The notes beneath the pieces are model-generated. The model was not told the origin of the DNA and ran no database searches. It saw nothing but the letters and a program-made list of their open reading frames with translations. A DNA stretch of 64,000 nt from Halichondria panicea. Taxonomy: Eukaryota; Porifera; Demospongiae; Suberitida; Halichondriidae. The translations under genes were made by a program, and so were the position numbers. The stretch is from contig NC_087387.1 in assembly GCF_963675165.1 (NCBI RefSeq), forward strand, positions 3,808,990 to 3,872,989, given 5' to 3'. Within the stretch, counting starts at the first letter, position 1, and each line of letters begins with the position of its first letter. Positions 62,101 through 64,000 of the stretch are shown here, in pieces.

Positions 62101-63095
62101 AAGTTCTGAGAAATAATTGGTGGAAAATATGTTAGGAATACAACTTGGAATTTATGCTAGTTAAGGTCTGATTTTTGAGCAGCATGTACTACAATAGTGT
62201 ACTTTTCATCTGTACTAACTTACAACAGCTAGACAAGTCTCTTCTTTGCTAGAGCGGCCCAACTTGTCAAAAATAGTGATTTTCATGACTTTTTTGATGA
62301 TTAGTAAGCTCAATCGACACACCTATGACATAGAATAACCAATACCAACCGTGCAATTGCAGGTAAACATCACATGAGCTTTGGATGTAGCAAATAACAA
62401 CAAGATGATTTGTGATGTCACAAATCACTCATTGCCTACGTTAACAAAAGTAGCAAAACGGAGCAAAATCACCATTTTGACAAGAAGGGCTGCTCTAGCA
62501 AAGAAGAGACTTGTCTAGCTCTTGTAAGTTAGTACAGATGAATTTTACACTATTGTAGTACATGCTCCTCAAAAATCAGACTCGAAAGTTGTATTCCTAA
62601 CATAGTTGCCACCAAAAAGCATTGAAGCTCAAACAATGAGCAATATACTCAAGTACATGTACAACAAATTTCAGATCTTAACTCAAACAAATCAGGTACT
62701 TCTATTCCTAACATATTTTTGGAGGTGCACATTTTCAGACAGTCATTTTATCTTGATGATGTCATATGATGTAACAGGTGGTGGTCCAATGGAAGCGCCA
62801 ATAGTTGAACTTTCAGTACCTGCACTCAAATAGATCATATCACCTTTACTTTTAAAGATATGCAACAAAATGTAAAAAAAAAAAAAAAATCTACTCTCTT
62901 TGGTTGAAGTCATAATTATTAAATGTCCCTATATAAAGTAACATATCCTAATACGGTATAACCCCAATAAACAACACCTCTGAATAATGGACTTACTTGA
63001 TTTTGTATATTAACATCTGCTCCACTGTCAATGAGTTGCTGTACTATCTTGAGATGTCCTTTACGACTAGCCCAGTAGAGAGCAGTAGAACCTAC
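41084..63095 (-). CDS. Ankyrin-repeat protein gene, one repeat per exon; 5' end beyond right edge
   Basis: Thirteen minus-strand exons with full ankyrin repeats, plus one 24-base remnant, run from 63095 down to a stop at 41084-41086. Twelve upstream exons are 99 bases (one is 102), all begin and end between codons, and each encodes one 33-residue repeat with the TPLMxAAxxGHLxVVxxLLxxGAxVN pattern. Because every exon is phase 0, any exon could be skipped without changing the frame. Three sequence types recur: type 3 (GxTALYWASRKGHLKIVQQL), type 1 (GxTALWxASFNGHKDVAHHL) and type 2 (GFTPLMAAAQEGHLSVVELL). Order along the mRNA: 3-1(remnant)-2, 1-2, 3-1-2, 1-2, 3-1-2, terminal. Ankyrin repeats bind other proteins; no catalytic, membrane or death domain is visible, so the role cannot be given. 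Whether all exons belong to one transcript is an inference from order, phase and lack of stops. Confidence 0.8.
41334..41432 (-). CDS. Ankyrin exon, type 2 (penultimate)
   Basis: This 99-base exon reads YGFTPLEIASQEGHLSVVEL and then LVSVGAQVNCQDN. Donor gtgagt, acceptor ...ttttcag. It joins in frame to VGGTPLMYA of the terminal exon. Confidence 0.85.
41523..41809. mobile_element. MITE with TAGGCCTGTGCCAAA ends and CCTATTATTCA motifs
   Basis: Inverted ends of about 15 bases enclose five copies of CCTATTATT, four followed by CA. It lies in the intron between ankyrin exons 41334-41432 and 43603-43701. Confidence 0.55.
42432..42654. mobile_element. MITE with TACCGTATAGCAGGAC ends
   Basis: 223 bases between TACCGTATAGCAGGACATTT and its approximate complement ending CTGTACGGTA. 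Confidence 0.65.
42684..43091. mobile_element. MITE, family D (CAGTGGAACCTC ends)
   Basis: Ends CAGTGGAACCTCTATATTAA ... GCACTG with long, imperfect inverted pairing (GAGCAACCACACGCTATATA near both ends). Related fragments: 2985-3322, 45699-46172, 58928-59222. Confidence 0.65.
43603..43701 (-). CDS. Ankyrin exon, type 1
   Basis: This 99-base exon reads DGETALWTASFKGHKDVAHH and then LITAGAIVDLPNT(V...). A donor gtgggt follows Pro-Asn-Thr; without splicing the frame would stop three codons later. Acceptor ...tataatag. Confidence 0.83.
43979..44077 (-). CDS. Ankyrin exon, type 3
   Basis: This 99-base exon reads EGATALYCASRKGHLKIVQQ and then LLDSGADVHIQEQ. Donor gtaagt, acceptor ...ttaacag. Confidence 0.85.
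44184..44282 (-). CDS. Ankyrin exon, type 2
   Basis: This 99-base exon reads NGTTPLMAAAEEGHLSVVLA and then LLFVGAQVNSQDN. Donor gtgagt, acceptor ...cttacag. Confidence 0.85.
44540..45030 (-). repeat. Interspersed repeat, inverted partner of 8645-9170
   Basis: The reverse complement matches 8645-9170 over most of its length. A 156-codon frame on the plus strand overlaps it, but the frame is not kept in the partner copy. Confidence 0.65.
45285..45336. repeat. Short near-perfect hairpin
   Basis: ACCAGGAGTACATGAATA is followed, after a few bases, by TATTCATGTACTCCTGGT. Confidence 0.7.
45537..45635 (-). CDS. Ankyrin exon, type 1
   Basis: This 99-base exon reads GGETAFWAASFNGRTDVAHH and then LIAAGAIVDLPNT. 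Donor gtgggt, acceptor ...aaatag. Confidence 0.83.
45699..46172. mobile_element. Family D-like element with internal direct repeat
   Basis: Starts GTGGAACCTCCATTAACGAC and ends ATGGAGGTTCC. The stretch AAAGAGAGGGATAGGCAACG at 45918 recurs at 46434, with about 90 bases of matching sequence after it. Confidence 0.45.
46590..46740. repeat. Short tandem duplication
   Basis: CAAACATTATTAAATG...TTCATTACAGAGACTCCAGA occurs twice in a row, with a period of about 80 bases. Confidence 0.6.
47125..47430. repeat. Direct repeat, copy 1 (partner 48797-49100)
   Basis: AGACAGAACGCCTA through CCTCCCAATCAAACGGAAA is shared with 48797-49100 nearly base for base over about 300 bases. The pair encloses a family A MITE and two ankyrin exons. 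Confidence 0.75.
47637..48372 (+). mobile_element. MITE, family A, full copy
   Basis: About 736 bases, same ends and core as 30125-30870, with a mutated right end (GCGAGAATACAT). It ends 35 bases before an ankyrin exon on the other strand. Confidence 0.78.
48407..48505 (-). CDS. Ankyrin exon, type 2
   Basis: This 99-base exon reads DGFTPLMAAAQEGHLSVVEL and then LVSVGAQVNNQDY. Donor gtgagt, acceptor ...tcacag. It is separated from the type-1 exon by an intron of only about 110 bases. Confidence 0.85.
48615..48713 (-). CDS. Ankyrin exon, type 1
   Basis: This 99-base exon reads HGQTALWIASLNGHKDVAHR and then LITAGAIVDLSMT. Donor gtgggt, acceptor ...ttaatag. Confidence 0.84.
48797..49100. repeat. 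Direct repeat, copy 2
   Basis: See the copy at 47125-47430. Together they indicate a segmental duplication within the ankyrin gene. Confidence 0.75.
49734..49810. repeat. 77-base hairpin, precursor-like
   Basis: AGCACTTTTAACACCCACGT and the following 12 bases pair with the reverse complement ending at 49810 with one mismatch and one bulge; the loop is about 11 bases. Confidence 0.7.
50578..50594 (+). promoter_or_regulatory. Probable retrotransposon primer-binding site
   Basis: TGGCAGCGGTGGGAT begins with TGG and is complementary to the 3' end pattern of a leucine/serine-type tRNA. It sits just after a stretch ending CTCTCACA, a plausible 5' LTR end, and 35 bases before the Gag start. The LTR start and a 3' LTR were not found. 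Confidence 0.45.
50629..51360 (+). pseudogene. Ty3/Gypsy-like Gag fragment, broken
   Basis: A 243-residue open frame has a charged N-terminal part (many Arg/Glu/Lys) and a Gag core similar to SCAN-related Gypsy Gags, with DDIEAYLITFERSMGVDKSR, LAPQLTGKAQQA and ILRRYNINEETYRQRFRSQK. Gag assembles particles that package retrotransposon RNA. A TGA at 51358-51360 ends the frame where family members continue toward a CCHC zinc knuckle; further on, a CPRCG-like remnant at about 51468-51482 is in another frame and also interrupted. No protease, reverse transcriptase or integrase follows. The element is truncated at about 51500 by a tandem array. It lies in the intron between two ankyrin exons, on the opposite strand. 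Confidence 0.75.
51500..54650 (+). repeat. Irregular tandem array with GC-rich hairpin units
   Basis: The start motif AATAAAACTAAACCAGACTGG minus one base recurs near 51524, 52020, 52570, 53219 and 53998, so units are about 500-780 bases. Each unit contains GCTTTAACATCAAAATCTGC, GTGCTGTGGCATCCAGGTGA and CAAACCCTCGGCTGGTGAC. Isolated copies lie at 59370-59935 (direct), 57140-57840 (inverted) and 58560-58870 (partial). No coding frame is kept. The array lies in the 6.2-kb ankyrin intron directly after the broken gag. Confidence 0.8.
53671..53890. repeat. Exact 110-base tandem duplication
   Basis: Bases 53671-53780 and 53781-53890 differ at one position (CCCGTGG versus CCCATGG). Each copy carries two GC-rich CCCGTGGCCGCCCAC hairpins. 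Confidence 0.9.
54967..55065 (-). CDS. Ankyrin exon, type 3
   Basis: This 99-base exon reads GGGTALYWASGKGHLKIVQQ and then LIDSGADVNVQDH. Donor gtaagt, acceptor ...ttaacag. Flanking intron sequence up to about 55500 matches 63096-63590. Confidence 0.85.
55510..55880 (+). repeat. Interspersed repeat, family C-like
   Basis: TACCTCGAAGCGTAGCCGCA start; related heads occur at 47272 and 48935 inside the direct repeats. Confidence 0.45.
56403..56740. mobile_element. Partial copy of family B core
   Basis: Matches the inside and right end of 7460-8058 (CTCGATCTCTCTACAAACTG; TTCTAGCTTTGTGATTCT; CTATACCGTAA). Confidence 0.65.
56862..56960 (-). CDS. Ankyrin exon, type 2
   Basis: This 99-base exon reads DGFTPLMAAAQEGHLSVVEL and then LVSVRAQVNRQNN. 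The usual Gly before AQVN is Arg here. Donor gtgagt, acceptor ...tttcag. Confidence 0.85.
57009..57110 (-). CDS. Ankyrin exon, type 1 with one extra codon
   Basis: This exon has 102 bases and 34 residues (DGRTALWGASFNGHKDVAHY, then LITAGAIVDLSKRA). It is the only full exon before the terminal one that is not 99 bases, because its end reads LSKRA instead of LPNT. Phase 0 is kept. Donor gtaggt, acceptor ...ttaatag. Confidence 0.82.
57220..57262. repeat. (TTTG)n microsatellite
   Basis: About ten GTTT units with two GTCT interruptions; the inverted array copy at 57140-57840 contains it. Confidence 0.85.
58283..58553. mobile_element. Pogo/Tigger-like MITE, TA target site
   Basis: 271 bases, ends CAGTAGAACCTCGATTATCC and complement, flanked by TA at 58281-58282 and 58554-58555. 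A piece of the same family lies at about 59945-60060. Confidence 0.78.
58928..59222. mobile_element. Family D fragment
   Basis: CTACCTCCGAAGAGCAACCA at the left and TGGAGGTTCCACTGCATG at the right, matching 42684-43091 in inverse. Confidence 0.5.
59681..59747. repeat. Palindrome in array-related sequence
   Basis: GGTACGGGATCACTTCAGCT is followed after about 25 bases by its reverse complement AGCTGAAGTGATCCCGTACC. Confidence 0.8.
60125..60355. repeat. Phased array of 11 ATTGTCAAT-like palindromes
   Basis: TTG of the motif stands at 60128, 60147, 60166, 60188, 60209, 60231, 60253, 60274, 60296, 60318 and 60340. Gaps are 19, 19, then 21-22. The core ATTG-N-CAAT is palindromic; sequence between motifs varies. 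Confidence 0.85.
60795..60893 (-). CDS. Ankyrin exon, type 2
   Basis: This 99-base exon reads NGFTPLMQAAQEGHLSVVEL and then LVSLEAQINILNK. The donor is gtgagt and the acceptor ...tcacag. It is the most diverged type-2 copy: GAQVN at the end of the repeat is EAQIN here. Confidence 0.82.
61005..61028 (-). pseudogene. Truncated type-1 ankyrin exon remnant, 24 bases
   Basis: Only the last eight codons of a type-1 exon remain (LIVDLPDT), followed by a normal donor (gtgagt). An AG stands directly before the remnant, so it could still be spliced as a 24-base, phase-0 microexon. The rest of the repeat is absent. Confidence 0.5.
61179..61690 (+). mobile_element. MITE, family A, internally deleted copy
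   Basis: 512 bases, intact ends TACCGTACCCTCGCGAAAAT and complement; about 230 bases of the core are missing compared with 30125-30870. Confidence 0.78.
61807..62900. mobile_element. 1.1-kb foldback element
   Basis: The left arm (61807 to about 62286) is matched by the reverse complement of the right arm (about 62460-62900), with small indels; the spacer is about 170 bases. Shared landmarks include AACTATTGGCGCTTCCATTG, GCATGTACTACAATAGTGTA and GACAAGTCTCTTCTTTGCTA. No gene inside. Confidence 0.85.
62997..63095 (-). CDS. Ankyrin exon, type 3 (most 5' in window)
   Basis: This exon has 99 bases and reads VGSTALYWASRKGHLKIVQQ and then LIDSGADVNIQNQ. The acceptor reads ...ttaacag and the donor gtaagt on the minus strand. 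It is near-identical to the type-3 exons at 54967-55065 and 43979-44077, and its upstream intron is also duplicated. Confidence 0.85.
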
Positions 63096-64000
63096 CTGTT
63101 AACCAGTGCAGTGTATTGGTTATTATACGAGAGAGGGAACGATACATAATTAACATATGCAAAATAAACTCGGTAAAAACATTACTAAGTGGAGGTTTAC
63201 GGTTACATTGCAAATAGATCTACGCATAACCATGGAGGTCAATAGCTCTTGGGGATAATACTATAGACATTATTTATTCAAAATAATTTATACTGGGTCT
63301 GTATCATAGCAACTGGGTGTGGTTTAACTACCATAAACTCTGCATTCCTTATGCCCGGAACTCCCTTGCCTTGAGGGCACACTGATTTTTTTTATACACT
63401 AGATCTACCCAGAAAAAAAGAAGCTAGACACTTGTTGGCAAGGGCATGACAGATGGGTAGGGCTCGCTAAACACCAGAAAGGCTGGAAAATGGGTGGGGC
63501 TCACTGCTTAATTAGACATGACAAGTTGGTACGTATAGAGCTAGAAGCTTAGCACTGGCCACAAGCTACACGAACAAGCTTGCCGGTCCTTTTCAATAGT
63601 TTTTGAGACTGTTAGCTAGTTCTATCCATGCAAGGTGAGGTAGCTTAGGTTGTAAGTATTTTTCATTCCAGGAGTATAATTATAACACTATAGTCACTGC
63701 ATTCGAATTTATGGCAACATGTATACGTGTCAAAGCTGCATACAGTAACATAAAGCTACTATATAGCTATTGCTAATACACACAGGTATCTATGTTATAG
63801 TTAGAACATGGGCATGAGGTATCTATGTGTTATAGTGTCCCAAAGCTCGAGGGCTTTAGCCCGAGGGATGAGGGACACTATAACCATAGATACCGAATGC
63901 ACATGTTCTAACTGATTTAGATCCCAAAACCTATTGGCTACTAGAAATGCACTAGCTTAGCAACTGTACAGTCAACATAATTATATAAACAGCCAACCTA
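63096..64000. repeat. Duplicated ankyrin-gene intron, right edge
   Basis: 63290-63590 matches 55240-55500, and 63590-63720 matches 60475-60605. A long hairpin closes the window at 63800-63913 (GTTAGAACATG ... CATGTTCTAAC, with paired ATAGTGTCCC and CGAGGGCT stretches inside). No further exon recognised. Confidence 0.65.

Overview
The window is animal nuclear DNA: AT-rich, with many introns (GT...AG), about 9.9 kb of coding exons spread over 38 kb, and many short inverted-repeat transposons. The organism had motile cilia or flagella, because the main gene is an axonemal dynein. Base composition, intron size and an intronless TRAF gene would suit a sponge or another early-branching invertebrate, but the sequence alone does not settle the species.

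Region 1 (569-38665, + strand) is an axonemal outer-arm dynein heavy chain of the DNAH9/11/17 (beta) group. Its 5' end lies upstream of the window. I placed 58 exons. Their lengths sum to 9885 bases, a multiple of three, with no internal stop, and encode about 3,290 residues from the linker through AAA1-AAA6, stalk and microtubule-binding domain to the natural C-terminus. Two other coding units lie inside its introns: an intronless TRAF-type RING/MATH protein on the same strand (17284-19077) and an antisense fragment of a DUF5648-like (HFYT...EGIA) protein (2155-2405).

Region 2 (38666-41083) is a gene-poor gap between two convergent genes. Region 3 (41084 to the right edge, - strand) is an ankyrin-repeat gene built in an unusually regular way. 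Nearly every exon is 99 bases, starts and ends in phase 0, and encodes exactly one 33-residue ankyrin repeat. The exons fall into three sequence types, in the order 3-1-2 along the transcript, forming about five modules with two type-3 exons missing and one type-1 exon reduced to 24 bases. Its introns carry a broken Ty3/Gypsy-like gag, a GC-hairpin tandem array, a 1.1-kb foldback element, and an array of 11 near-palindromic motifs spaced about 22 bases apart.

The dynein would work in the ciliary outer arm. The TRAF protein probably acts in signalling or ubiquitin transfer. The function of the ankyrin protein cannot be told from the repeats alone. Nothing indicates that the three genes work together; the arrangement is nesting and convergence.
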